From the NCBI GenBank assembly GCA_030533405.1, contig JAUNJF010000007.1:42512-106511 (forward strand): a DNA stretch of 64,000 nucleotides, written 5' to 3'. This DNA is from Eubacteriales bacterium (GTDB lineage Bacteria > Bacillota > Clostridia > Lachnospirales > Lachnospiraceae). Below, piece after piece: positions 47,533 to 56,734 of this stretch; the first letter of the stretch is position 1; each line of letters opens with the position of its first letter. The position numbers and the translations under genes are program-made. The notes beneath the pieces are model-generated. The model saw only the letters and a program-made list of their open reading frames with translations. It had not been told where the DNA came from and ran no database searches.

Positions 47533-48459
47533 CTATTCTTCAATCTGAATTCCTGCAAGCAATGCACCAAATGGGTTATTTGGTATTTCTTCACTCTTAT
47601 AATCAAACACCTCTTCGGCTGCTTCCTCCACATCTGTTACAATGTCAGAAGTATTCGTCTCAACATCACGAATGCTTAAACTAATCTTACCGTCCTTAAC
47701 CTCTAGCACTTTGACTTTCACTTCCTGACCAACCGACAATACTTCCGATGGTTTCTTAATACGCTTCATACAGATTTTAGAAATGTGAACCAATCCTGAC
47801 AAACCATTTTTCAACTGTACAAATGCACCATATGGCATCAATGATTCTACTGTTCCTTCCAAAATAGTTCCTGGTGCAATGGTCGACATCTTTCTTCTAT
47901 CATTTTCCTGTTCCTGCTCTCTAAGCACAGATTTTGCAGATAAAACAAGCTTTCTTGCGGATTCATCTACCGTAATCAGACGAACATCTAATTGCTTACC
48001 AATATACACACTTGTATCCTCCACATAAGAAGTAGACAATTGTGATGCTGGAATAAATGCTCGCATTCCTTCTAAATATGCAACAACACCACTATTCACA
48101 CTTTCTTTTACTCTTACTGATACAATGGTCTGTTCCTCAAATAACTGATTCAACTTGCCCCACACAGAAACCTCATTTGCATCCTTCAGTGAAAGCTCCA
48201 CATTTCCTCTTCCATCATCTGTCTGTGTTACCATTGCCTGGATGCTATCTCCAATCTTCAAATCTCTCATCGCCGAAAAATCCGGATCATCAGACAACTC
48301 AGAAAGTGGAATCACACCCGGAACAAAATAATTCAAATCCAAAGTTACCTCTTCATCATTTATATCCACAATCATACCATCAATCAAATCGCCAACCTTT
48401 AATACACGAAATGATTGTGTTAACTCCTGCTCAAAATCTGCCATAGTTTCTTTACTCAT
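47533..48459 (-). CDS. S1 RNA-binding domain protein (308 aa)
   Basis: Three S1 domains: residues about 18-85 (VGDLIDGMIVDINDEEVTLDL), 105-170 (SVRVKESVNSGVVAYLEGMRAFIP) and 195-265 (GTILEGTVESLMPYGAFVQL). Acidic C-terminal tail. Like other short Firmicute RpsA homologues it likely binds mRNA or structured RNA; true ribosomal S1 function is uncertain. The ATG at 48459 has GGAGGAAAG. Confidence 0.85.
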   Translation of the reverse strand: MSKETMADFEQELTQSFRVLKVGDLIDGMIVDINDEEVTLDLNYFVPGVIPLSELSDDPDFSAMRDLKIGDSIQAMVTQTDDGRGNVELSLKDANEVSVWGKLNQLFEEQTIVSVRVKESVNSGVVAYLEGMRAFIPASQLSTSYVEDTSVYIGKQLDVRLITVDESARKLVLSAKSVLREQEQENDRRKMSTIAPGTILEGTVESLMPYGAFVQLKNGLSGLVHISKICMKRIKKPSEVLSVGQEVKVKVLEVKDGKISLSIRDVETNTSDIVTDVEEAAEEVFDYKSEEIPNNPFGALLAGIQIEE

Positions 48460-48672
48460 AGTTCTTTCCTCCATTTATACAATATAACGGCACATGCCTT
48501 TGGCACAATCTATGTTTCATTATAGCAAATCTGACATGCCTTTGCACTCAAAAAATGCTGACACTTTCCAAAGAGGCACATAGATTTCATTCAGGGGACA
48601 TTTTCACTTCATTGCGTCTCGCAGAATTTTCTAAAAAATATAGACATTTCCTTGCAAAAATGGTATTATATA

Positions 48673-48818
48673 TATAATTATATACAATCATGGGTAAGTA
48701 GGCGCAAAGGATTGCGTAGACAGCCCATATCTAGTGACCTGACAACATCTATTTGACTATATCTAGTAACGCAAACGGATGGCAATTGTCCAACGAATCC
48801 AGGGAAGGAGGGAATGAC
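48673..48818 (+). promoter_or_regulatory. Promoter and structured leader of the FliD-like gene
   Basis: TATAAT at 48673-48678 (a TTGCAA lies 15 nt upstream) starts a leader of about 134 nt. ATGGG/CCCAT (48690-48694 with 48724-48728) encloses CGCAA-AGGA-TTGCG (48703-48716), a hairpin presenting AGGA in its loop; two further GGA sites occur, one at the ribosome site GGAAGGAGGG. This is the layout of CsrA-controlled leaders. The rest of the 48475-48818 gap holds nothing I recognise. Confidence 0.45.
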
Positions 48819-50084
48819 ATGGTTAATCTGAATAATATCTATAATTATTATAGTTCTCAGCTTGCAATACCAAAGAATTATAGCAAGCCACAATCTCATG
48901 AAAAAGATGACTTGAAAACTGTATATAAGAACATGGTTAAGCAGAATCAGAGTTCTCCATTTTATAAATTTGCATTCCCGGATTCAACACAGGCTTATGC
49001 GATTGGAATCAAAGAAGCTGCTATGCAGTTGGATTCTCAAAGCCAGTCCTTGGGCAATCATGAAGATAGTATCTTCCAGCAGATGACAGCAGTTTCCAGC
49101 AATGAAAATGTCATTCTTGCTTCCATGAACAGTAACGATACAGATGGCTTGCCAGATCAGCTTTCTATCGAGATTCAAACCCTTGCCAAAGGACAGACGA
49201 ACGTTGGTAATTATCTTCCTTCCGGAGAACTTTCTCTTGAACCAGGAAGCTATTCCTTTGGAATTGCAGTGGGGCAGAACGAATACACATTTAACTTAAA
49301 TATTCATAGTGGAGATACCAACTTAGATATTCAGCGTAATCTGGCATCTTCAATCAATGATAATAACATTGGCATTCGCGCCAATATTCGCAATAACCGT
49401 GTAGATGGTACCAGTGCTTTGGTATTACGTTCCGAAGCAGTAGGGCAATCTGGAGATAGTGAATTATTATTCCATTTTGACGAAAGCTATTTGGAAAATG
49501 ACATTTCTTCTTTCCTGGGTGTCAACCAGGTTGAAACTGCTCCAACCAATGCACAGTTTACGATTAATGGGGATTTCCATTCTTCTATCAGCAATCGGAT
49601 TTCTTTAAATCATTCGATTGATTTGGATTTATTATCTGAAACGGAAGAACCTATTACCATTTCTTTGGTTCCGGACGAAGAAAAAATCAGTGACCAGTTA
49701 GATGATTTTCTGCAGTCTTATAACCGCTTAGTTGATATTTCCAGAAATGGTTCCAGTCAAAAGGGTGCTACCAGATTATTCCGTGATGTCACCAATGTTG
49801 CGAGACATCACCAAAAGGAATTAACAGCAGCAGGTATTCAGGTTGATGAAAATGGATACTTAAGCAAAACAGAAGAAGTCGATAACGGAAAGATTCAAGT
49901 TCTTTTTGACGAAAAAAATTCCGCCTTTCGCCGTGATTTAAAGCGAACGACAGAACACATGACACTGAATCCATTAGAATATATTGATAAGACGGTAGTT
50001 ACTTATCCGAACACCAAAGTGAATTACCCTAATCCATACGAACCATCCAAATATTCTGGATTGTTATATAATGACTATGCATAA
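48819..50084 (+). CDS. Orphan FliD-like (flagellar hook-associated 2) protein (421 aa)
   Basis: The middle (about residues 105-330) has FliD-family features: LSIEIQTLAKGQTNVGNYL, YSFGIAVGQNEYTFNLNI, LASSINDNNIGIRANI with hook-associated-protein-like IN-rich strands, then QLDDFLQSYNRLVDIS. FliD caps the flagellar filament; this protein is shorter than usual FliD and has no flagellar genes beside it. Its N-terminal 60 residues are unusual. The ATG at 48819 has GGAAGGAGGG upstream; the open frame runs 22 codons further. Confidence 0.7.
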   Translation: MVNLNNIYNYYSSQLAIPKNYSKPQSHEKDDLKTVYKNMVKQNQSSPFYKFAFPDSTQAYAIGIKEAAMQLDSQSQSLGNHEDSIFQQMTAVSSNENVILASMNSNDTDGLPDQLSIEIQTLAKGQTNVGNYLPSGELSLEPGSYSFGIAVGQNEYTFNLNIHSGDTNLDIQRNLASSINDNNIGIRANIRNNRVDGTSALVLRSEAVGQSGDSELLFHFDESYLENDISSFLGVNQVETAPTNAQFTINGDFHSSISNRISLNHSIDLDLLSETEEPITISLVPDEEKISDQLDDFLQSYNRLVDISRNGSSQKGATRLFRDVTNVARHHQKELTAAGIQVDENGYLSKTEEVDNGKIQVLFDEKNSAFRRDLKRTTEHMTLNPLEYIDKTVVTYPNTKVNYPNPYEPSKYSGLLYNDYA

Positions 50085-50115
50085 CACCTCTCATTCCAAA
50101 TGAGGGGTGTTTTTC
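50083..50115 (+). terminator. Terminator of the FliD-like gene
   Basis: AACACCTCTCATT pairs with ATGAGGGGTGTT across CCAA, followed by TTTTT. Confidence 0.85.
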
Positions 50116-50184
50116 AATTCAAGAACGTTCCCAACATTCTTGATACAGAATGCATTGAACGTTGGATACTTTTACCTCAGCTAG

Positions 50185-50242
50185 AAAAAAAGCGCTGGCA
50201 CACAATGGCTTCTTACTGAAGAACCATTTGTGATGCCAACGC
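50185..50242 (-). terminator. Terminator overlapping the end of the 121-aa gene
   Basis: On the minus strand GCGTTGGCA (50242-50234) pairs with TGCCAGCGC (50200-50192), with further pairing inside (AATGG/CCATT and GAAG/CTTC), then seven T. The 5' arm lies within the last codons of the gene. Confidence 0.75.
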
Positions 50243-50578
50243 AAGTTGATTAAGGAATGGTAAAAAATCTTCCTCTAAACAGTCTGCTATTTTCGAACTA
50301 TCATTACTTTGCAACGTCTTACCTAAATTCGTAACCGCTGTAATCATTGCTTTTTTATCAATGTAATTACCCTTTTCATTGATCAGACCTGCACATTGAT
50401 TATACACCTCTATTTCCCAGTTGATTCCATTGATCACCTCACCCAAAAAGGCATTGGTATCTGCATGTACATCCTCTCGTAATTCCTTTATGATCGTCTG
50501 CAATGCAGGAATCAAATGGTTACTATATATCACTAATTCATTTAACGCATCTCTCTGTAGGGATTCTCTATCTGACAT
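50213..50578 (-). CDS. Small helical protein of unknown function (121 aa)
   Basis: All-helical acidic protein with no signal or membrane segment; not recognised. Size and helicity resemble small flagellar chaperones, and the convergent neighbour is FliD-like, but nothing in the sequence proves that. Ribosome site AGGAGG precedes the ATG. The 216-nt gap upstream (50579-50794) shows nothing clear. Confidence 0.65.
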   Translation of the reverse strand: MSDRESLQRDALNELVIYSNHLIPALQTIIKELREDVHADTNAFLGEVINGINWEIEVYNQCAGLINEKGNYIDKKAMITAVTNLGKTLQSNDSSKIADCLEEDFLPFLNQLALASQMVLQ

Positions 50579-50794
50579 GATTTCCTCCTAGATATCAACT
50601 ACCACATTCTTCACAAATGCGATTCATACAAATAATGTAACTCTTCAGATTCAACCTCCAAATTACTTCGCATAATCATATCTATTATGCCACAAACTTG
50701 TCCCTCTGTCCACCTACAGATGAATTTGTTTCTTTACTCACCACTTATAGAAGCAAGCATCCATTGAGGTAAATCATAATTGACATAAACATCC

Positions 50795-51556
50795 TTATTG
50801 AAACTCCACCGCATTCTTACGCATCCAAATTGGAAACATATTCCGCTGGCATTTTGGATTCTCTCTTTCCTTGATACTAATTGCATGAAAAAATGTCCGC
50901 CACAAATCCGTAAAGGTGTCCTCATATTCCTTCGTCTGCAGTAACGCATCAAATTCTTCATCTGTCAAATATCGAATATACAGTTCCTCGTCCTTTGGAT
51001 GCACAATGGCGGTCTTACGTGTATCATCCACTATCACCCAATGCTCCGACGGCATTCGATCTACAAAATGTTCTCCAACAATCAAGGTAATGTTATTCTT
51101 CGGTTCTAAATGACATACATACACCTTGCCATCCACGGAAGAGAATCTGGCAAACTCCAAAAAGTAATGTGCTTCATTCTGTGTCTTTCTTCTTAGCTCC
51201 ATCATACGCATAACACTTGGATCTGTCTGCATAAACGTCACCTGCTCTCCCACTCTAAATCCCACTCGCAAATAATTATAAATCGCCTGTAATGCATCCT
51301 CCTCTATCGACAGACAGGCATAAAAAACCGACATATATGCCTGCCATGATATCTTATTCCTGATAGAACGAACCACCTTACGAACCTTTTCTTCATCATA
51401 ATCAACATGAATGTATTCATCAAACAATGACTGCTGATAAATTGGTTCCCGCTCTAGCCGAACATTCTCATGTCCTTCTTGCAATGCCACACTCCACGCA
51501 TCGTATATGCAGCTCATCATATCTTCAAATGTATCTTTACAGCAAAACACCTTCAT
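50795..51556 (-). CDS. TIGR03915 family putative DNA metabolism protein, DUF4130 (253 aa)
   Basis: MKVFCCKDTFEDMMSCIYDAW is the usual opening; QNEAHYFLEFARFSSVDG and the WRTFFHAISIKERENPKCQ end are family marks. These proteins always accompany the TIGR03916 radical SAM protein and are proposed to act in uracil-DNA-glycosylase-like repair or DNA modification. The ATG at 51556 has GGAGTGGGGTG before it and starts 4 nt after the radical SAM stop. Confidence 0.88.
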   Translation of the reverse strand: MKVFCCKDTFEDMMSCIYDAWSVALQEGHENVRLEREPIYQQSLFDEYIHVDYDEEKVRKVVRSIRNKISWQAYMSVFYACLSIEEDALQAIYNYLRVGFRVGEQVTFMQTDPSVMRMMELRRKTQNEAHYFLEFARFSSVDGKVYVCHLEPKNNITLIVGEHFVDRMPSEHWVIVDDTRKTAIVHPKDEELYIRYLTDEEFDALLQTKEYEDTFTDLWRTFFHAISIKERENPKCQRNMFPIWMRKNAVEFQ

Positions 51557-51560
51557 ACAA

Positions 51561-53000
51561 TCACCCCACTCCAAAATCCATTAATGTCATCTGTTTGTAG
51601 GACTCATTGCTATGTGCCACCTGCCAGTTCTCCTTTTGATTCACCATCGTTAAATGTTGTGTAATGTACTGTTCCTCAATCGGTGTATGAAACATTTGCT
51701 TTCCATTACAGGTAATAAAATAATGTGCACGCTTCAACACAACACCCATTTTCTTCAAGGTATCAAAATCGAGTCTCCCGTACCGTCTGGCATGATAAAT
51801 CCGATTCGCAGATTTCGGACCAATGCCTGGTATACGAAGCAACAAATCATAAGGCGCAGTCTGCACTTCCACAGGAAACAACCCTAAATGCCGCAAAGCC
51901 CAGTCACATTTTGGATCTACATTCTCATTAAAGTTCGGTCGATCTTCCGATAACAATTCGTCAGATTGGAATCCGTAAAAACGAAGTAACCAGTCTGCCT
52001 GATACAATCGATGTTCTCTCAATAATGGAGGTGCTGTACCGAGTGCAGGCAATGCAGAATCTTCGTTAATCGGAATATAAGCGGAATAAAATACACGTCT
52101 CAAATCATAATTCTGATAAAGCTTCTGCGTCGTCTGAATCAAGGTATAATCCGTCTCTCCTGTCGCGCCTATAATCATCTGTGTGCTCTGTCCCGCAGGT
52201 GCAAAGCTGCGCGTCAGTTTTCCCATGCCATACGGCGCAATCTCCTTCTTTCCCTCCGAAGTCCCAATCGCAATCTGCTCCTCCTTTGTCACCAGACGAT
52301 TCTTTGCAAAAATGCTGTTCTCCAAGTAACGATTCGTACCACTTCGCTCAAACTTTGCATCCTTTCCAATCGCCATTCTGTGTGCCGCAATCGTATCTCT
52401 CACCTTTTCCATTGGATCGAGTATCGTCTGAAAGCTCTTATTCGGTGCAAGCTTTTCCAAGCTCTCCTGCGTCGGCAGTTCCAGATTCACGCTAATTCGA
52501 TCTGCCAAATGACCAGCCGTTGCCAACAATTCATCTGCCGCACCTGGAATTGTCTTCACATGAATATATCCATTAAACTTATACTGATTCCTTAACAACA
52601 ATAAGGTCTCACACATCTTCTCCATCGTGTAAGTAGGATTCTTCAATACACCAGAACTCAAAAACAGTCCCTCAATATAATTGCGCTTGTAAAACTCTAT
52701 CGTAATCTCACAAATCTCCTGCGGCGTAAAGGTTGCACGTGGGATATCATTACTCACACGATTCACACAATACTTGCAATCATACATACAATGATTCGTC
52801 ATCAAAATCTTCAGTAGGGAAATGCATCTGCCGTCCGCCGCAAAGCTATGACATATTCCCGCTGCCTCCGCATTCCCGAGAAATCCTTTCTTTCCTCTTC
52901 TGTCCGAACCACTCGAAGTACAAGCAACATCATATTTTGCAGCATCTGCTAATATATTCAATTTTTCTTTCGTCGTATAATCTTGTATAATTTGATTCAT
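51561..53000 (-). CDS. TIGR03916 family radical SAM protein with helix-hairpin-helix (479 aa)
   Basis: The CMYDCKYC motif (Cys71, Cys75, Cys78) binds the 4Fe-4S cluster for SAM cleavage. A DNA-binding HhH (RIPGIGPKSANRIYHARR) lies near residue 395. Annotated as a putative DNA modification/repair enzyme; substrate unknown. Operon with the DUF4130 gene. Confidence 0.9.
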   Translation of the reverse strand: MNQIIQDYTTKEKLNILADAAKYDVACTSSGSDRRGKKGFLGNAEAAGICHSFAADGRCISLLKILMTNHCMYDCKYCVNRVSNDIPRATFTPQEICEITIEFYKRNYIEGLFLSSGVLKNPTYTMEKMCETLLLLRNQYKFNGYIHVKTIPGAADELLATAGHLADRISVNLELPTQESLEKLAPNKSFQTILDPMEKVRDTIAAHRMAIGKDAKFERSGTNRYLENSIFAKNRLVTKEEQIAIGTSEGKKEIAPYGMGKLTRSFAPAGQSTQMIIGATGETDYTLIQTTQKLYQNYDLRRVFYSAYIPINEDSALPALGTAPPLLREHRLYQADWLLRFYGFQSDELLSEDRPNFNENVDPKCDWALRHLGLFPVEVQTAPYDLLLRIPGIGPKSANRIYHARRYGRLDFDTLKKMGVVLKRAHYFITCNGKQMFHTPIEEQYITQHLTMVNQKENWQVAHSNESYKQMTLMDFGVG

Positions 53001-53092
53001 ACCATTATTATACGAACATTTGTTCTATTTTACAAGCATTTTTTCAAAACCGCTATTTTACGCTTTAATTTTCCCTATTTTAGCCTGCAACT

Positions 53093-54925
53093 CTACTGAT
53101 TCGCAATTTGATTTGCCAAATCCTCTAAATACATCCAACGATCCATTTTTTCCTCTAGCTGGCTTAACAATGCATCTTTTTCTTCAGATAAAGCATTAAG
53201 TTTCACAAAATCACTTGCACAGCTTACCATCTCCTGATCAATCTCTTCGATTCGTTCCTCAATTGTTGCAATATCCGACTCAATCGTTTCATACTCTTTT
53301 TGTTCTGCATAGGTAAACTTTAATTTTCGATTCTCAGCATTTTGTTTTTTCCATTCTTCCTTGCTGACTTTCTTCTCTTCTGCCGTTTTCCCTGCACTTG
53401 TCATCATCGGAATGGAAACGCTGCCGCCTTCTTCCTCTAGACGAAGCATGTAATCCGTATAACCGCCCTCATACTGTTTCAAGCTTCCATCTGGTTGAAA
53501 TGCAAAAATACGAGATGCAGTTCGATCTAAAAAATAACGATCATGCGATACCATAATCACAATTCCCTGAAAATGATCCAGGAAATCTTCCAACACCGTA
53601 AGTGTCGTAATATCCAAATCATTGGTTGGCTCGTCCAAGATTAATACATTTGGTGCCTCCATCAAAACGCGCAACAAATTCAGTCTTCGCTTCTCCCCAC
53701 CAGACAGCTTGCCAATATTCGAATATTGCGCTGAACTGATAAAAAGAAATTTTTCTAACATTTGTGATGCTGAAACCGGACCCTCTGAGGTCTGTACATA
53801 TTCTGCCACATCTTTGATGTAATCAATTAATCTCTGCTCCGGATCCATTTTCGCCTGTGCATCCTCTATCATCTGACTGTAATAACCAATCTTGATGGTT
53901 TGTCCTACCGTTACCGTTCCCTCGTCCGGTTCTATTCTTCCAGCGATGATTTTCATCAAAGTCGTCTTTCCACAACCATTTGGCCCAATGATTCCAATTC
54001 GGTCATTTTTCAAAAAGTTATACGAGAAATGATTAATAAATGGCTTCCCATCATAACTTTTGCAAATCCCATCCAACTCCACCGTTGTTCTTCCCATTCT
54101 TGTGGCAATGGAGCCTAGCTCAACCTTGCCATCTGTTTCTGGTCCAGTCATATTTTTCAATTCTTCATAACGATTCAAACGGAATTTTTGTTTTGTGCTT
54201 CTGGCTCTTGCACCTCTTTGTACCCACTGTAATTCAGTGCGCAGCAAAGAACGTCTCTTTCTGTCACTGGCAAACTCCATTTCTTCCCGCTCTGCCTTTA
54301 ACTTCAAAAATCCTGAATAGTTTTCCTGATAAGAATAGATTTTTCCCTTATCGACCTCCACAATTCGATTGCAAACCTGGTCTAAGAAATAACGATCATG
54401 CGTTACCATAATGATACTCTTACGGAACTTAATCAACACATCTTCTAACCACTCCGTCATTCGCTGATCCAAATGGTTGGTCGGCTCATCCAACAATAAA
54501 ACATCTGCATTAGAAAGCAGCGCCTCAATCAACGCCAGTCTCTTTTGCTGGCCACCTGACAATGTACCCGCCTTTTGCTCAAACTCCGAAATTCCAAGCC
54601 CTGTCAACATCGTCTTTGCCTGTGTTTCCTTATCTATCTTTTCTTCTTCCTTCCAACCACGCGTAATGCAATCTAAAATGTTATCCTCTGGATTAAACTC
54701 TGGATGCTGTGGCAAATATTTCACCACTAAATGATTTGCCAAAATTACCTTTCCATCATCCGCTTCTTCCAAACCTGCTATGATGCGAAGAAATGTTGAT
54801 TTTCCTGTTCCATTGATACCAACCACGCCTACTTTCTCGCCCTCTTGCAGATAAAAGCTAGTCTCATCAAACACCTTACGCTCTGTAAATACTTTTGATA
54901 TATTTTCCAATGTTATGATATTCAT
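53093..54925 (-). CDS. ABC-F ATPase, Uup-like (610 aa)
   Basis: Two ABC domains without membrane segments: first GINGTGKST, LSGGQQKR, LLLDEPTNHLD; second GPNGCGKTT, LSGGEKRR, LILDEPTNDLD. The linker WVQRGARARSTKQ and a C-terminal coiled coil (about 535-605) match Uup. ABC-F proteins act on ribosomes; Uup also binds branched DNA. Resistance-type ABC-F is less likely. Confidence 0.9.
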   Translation of the reverse strand: MNIITLENISKVFTERKVFDETSFYLQEGEKVGVVGINGTGKSTFLRIIAGLEEADDGKVILANHLVVKYLPQHPEFNPEDNILDCITRGWKEEEKIDKETQAKTMLTGLGISEFEQKAGTLSGGQQKRLALIEALLSNADVLLLDEPTNHLDQRMTEWLEDVLIKFRKSIIMVTHDRYFLDQVCNRIVEVDKGKIYSYQENYSGFLKLKAEREEMEFASDRKRRSLLRTELQWVQRGARARSTKQKFRLNRYEELKNMTGPETDGKVELGSIATRMGRTTVELDGICKSYDGKPFINHFSYNFLKNDRIGIIGPNGCGKTTLMKIIAGRIEPDEGTVTVGQTIKIGYYSQMIEDAQAKMDPEQRLIDYIKDVAEYVQTSEGPVSASQMLEKFLFISSAQYSNIGKLSGGEKRRLNLLRVLMEAPNVLILDEPTNDLDITTLTVLEDFLDHFQGIVIMVSHDRYFLDRTASRIFAFQPDGSLKQYEGGYTDYMLRLEEEGGSVSIPMMTSAGKTAEEKKVSKEEWKKQNAENRKLKFTYAEQKEYETIESDIATIEERIEEIDQEMVSCASDFVKLNALSEEKDALLSQLEEKMDRWMYLEDLANQIANQ

Positions 54926-55070
54926 AGTTCCGATTCATCCTTTTATTTCACACTATTCTTTACTTACAAAATATCACATCATCTGCATTGTATCAACTAC
55001 AGGTTATATTTGTTTTCTATGCAATTTGTGTAGCAACCTATTGCACAAATTCAGAATGCTCACCAAACAA

Positions 55071-55108
55071 AAAAAGCTGTTCTGCTAATCTCTTAACAGA
55101 ACAACTTT
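55071..55108 (-). terminator. Terminator of the 300-aa secreted protein gene
   Basis: On the minus strand AGTTGTTCTG pairs with CAGAACAGCT, then TTTTTTTG, just after the stop at 55120. Confidence 0.8.
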
Positions 55109-55119
55109 CTATGATTGCT

Positions 55120-56022
55120 TTATTTTATATATTTCTTCCTGTTTGCTGCTGTATTACGGTGTAATTTGATTTTACCTTTTTTTCCACCCTTTTTAAGTTT
55201 CTTCACATATGCTTTATATTTTTTGGCTGTTGTTTTCTTTCCACCGACATAATACTTATATTTAATTCTGTAGGAACCCGTTGAAAAATCATCAAATCCT
55301 TCTGCATACGCGAACACTTTCATGCGACCATCCACAAATTTAGAATATGACTCATAGAAATCACCAGTATGTGCCATAGATTTAAATACCAAATTTTTAT
55401 TTTTATAGCAATCATAGCTACCCGAAAACACCCAGTCAATATTTGTCATCTTACCACCTAAGTAAGCATAGACATTCGCATGATATAAATCATCTGTGGT
55501 TGTAATCAATTCATTTCTTCCATCATGATTCAAATCGACAATTGCAAATTGAATATCACTCAAATTCCTTGCAAAGCTTTCCTGGGACAACATTTCCTGC
55601 GATGTCAAAAAGGATTTGATTGTCTTATTTACGCTTGCCTTTGTTGTCTTCGGACGAATAATTTTCTTAATCGTATATTTGTAGTAATATGTTCCATCTC
55701 CACCTTCGAAGCAAAGCGTAAAACTTTCTCCTACCTTTTTCCCAAGGCATTTCTCTATATTTTTCATTACCTCTTCTTTTGTCATTTCATAGTCCGCATA
55801 TTGAAACTCTATTGTATCTACACTGACAACAAATTTCTTTTTCCCATCACTTCTCCATTTTGCCATCTCTGGATAGCCTTGACTGATTGCACCCTCCGCT
55901 CTTTTCTTTAAAGATACTTCAATTGTATCTCCATAGGAAACCTTCTTTGATGCCGCATATGCCTTTGGCGATGAAAGAAGTAACACACACATAAACAAAA
56001 GTATCAATGTAATTTTCTTCAT
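55120..56022 (-). CDS. Secreted protein of unknown function (300 aa)
   Basis: Signal peptide 1-22 (cleavage near AYA-AS). The middle has IAIVDLNHDGRNELI-like FG-GAP/EF-hand-type calcium loop (VDLNHDGRNELITT), and the C-terminus is highly basic (KKLKKGGKKGKIKLHR), perhaps binding wall polymer. Not recognised further. The ATG at 56022 has AGAGGGGAAA upstream; the open frame begins 12 codons earlier. Confidence 0.75.
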   Translation of the reverse strand: MKKITLILLFMCVLLLSSPKAYAASKKVSYGDTIEVSLKKRAEGAISQGYPEMAKWRSDGKKKFVVSVDTIEFQYADYEMTKEEVMKNIEKCLGKKVGESFTLCFEGGDGTYYYKYTIKKIIRPKTTKASVNKTIKSFLTSQEMLSQESFARNLSDIQFAIVDLNHDGRNELITTTDDLYHANVYAYLGGKMTNIDWVFSGSYDCYKNKNLVFKSMAHTGDFYESYSKFVDGRMKVFAYAEGFDDFSTGSYRIKYKYYVGGKKTTAKKYKAYVKKLKKGGKKGKIKLHRNTAANRKKYIK

Positions 56023-56142
56023 TTTTCCCCTCTTTTCTAAATGGTTTTCATTTTGCATTGCGTTTTTTCGAACTTACACTTTCCACATTACCACCAAAAG
56101 CCTTATAAATCAATGATTCATATTTTATTGTATTCAGATCGG

Positions 56143-56682
56143 CTACAGATAATATTTCTTTAATGTTTCATCCGACCAAACATGCACCTCAATGTATCGT
56201 TCCGGCCCATATTCTCCAGTCTCATTCCACTCCTGCGGATACCCATACTTTTCAATCACATCAAGAATTTCATTATATGTATATAATTTTTTTCTATATT
56301 CTTTTCCATCATTTACCAAATCACTAAAGGTTGGATGAGAATCTCCATATGTAAATGACAATGTGGATTTGTCAAAATCATCAATATCAATTTTGATATA
56401 AGCACTATTTACATACCAGTAGCGCAAAAAATCACATTCTCCAATCACCATATACTGAGGAACAACCCTTTCGATTTTCCCTCCCTTTTTAAGGAATTCT
56501 TCCCGGAGGATGTTCTCATAATGCCGCCGTTTCAACATATATTCAGAGGTTCTTTTATTACAAAATGCTTCTTGTTTCTCTTTAGCTATTTTCTTTACAA
56601 CAATATCTACTTCCTCGTCTGTAAGCTCAGACAAATTTCTAAATGGACCATAATCCTGATCGTAATAATGATATAAATACAT
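56143..56682 (-). CDS. Hypothetical acidic protein (179 aa)
   Basis: Soluble, charged protein starting MYLYHYYDQDYGPFRNLSEL; no domain recognised. Size, acidity and the duplicated gene start nearby resemble immunity proteins of contact or secreted toxins, but this is only an impression. The ATG at 56682 has GCAGGAGGAAA. Its first 26 codons and ribosome site recur, broken, at 57882-57970. Confidence 0.65.
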   Translation of the reverse strand: MYLYHYYDQDYGPFRNLSELTDEEVDIVVKKIAKEKQEAFCNKRTSEYMLKRRHYENILREEFLKKGGKIERVVPQYMVIGECDFLRYWYVNSAYIKIDIDDFDKSTLSFTYGDSHPTFSDLVNDGKEYRKKLYTYNEILDVIEKYGYPQEWNETGEYGPERYIEVHVWSDETLKKYYL

Positions 56683-56706
56683 CTGTTTTCCTCCTGCACA
56701 TTTAAC
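56618..56706. repeat. 89-bp direct repeat, copy 1
   Basis: Covers the ribosome site and first codons of the 179-aa gene. It matches 57882-57970 with three mismatches in 89 positions; the copies are 1264 bp apart. Confidence 0.9.
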
Positions 56707-56734
56707 GCTATCTGCTAGCGCAAACATCACATGT

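Noticed and set aside
48685-48818. Cyclic-di-GMP (GEMM) riboswitch before the FliD-like gene
   Set aside because: ACGCAAA occurs, but the other conserved GEMM-I segments and the receptor helix are absent.
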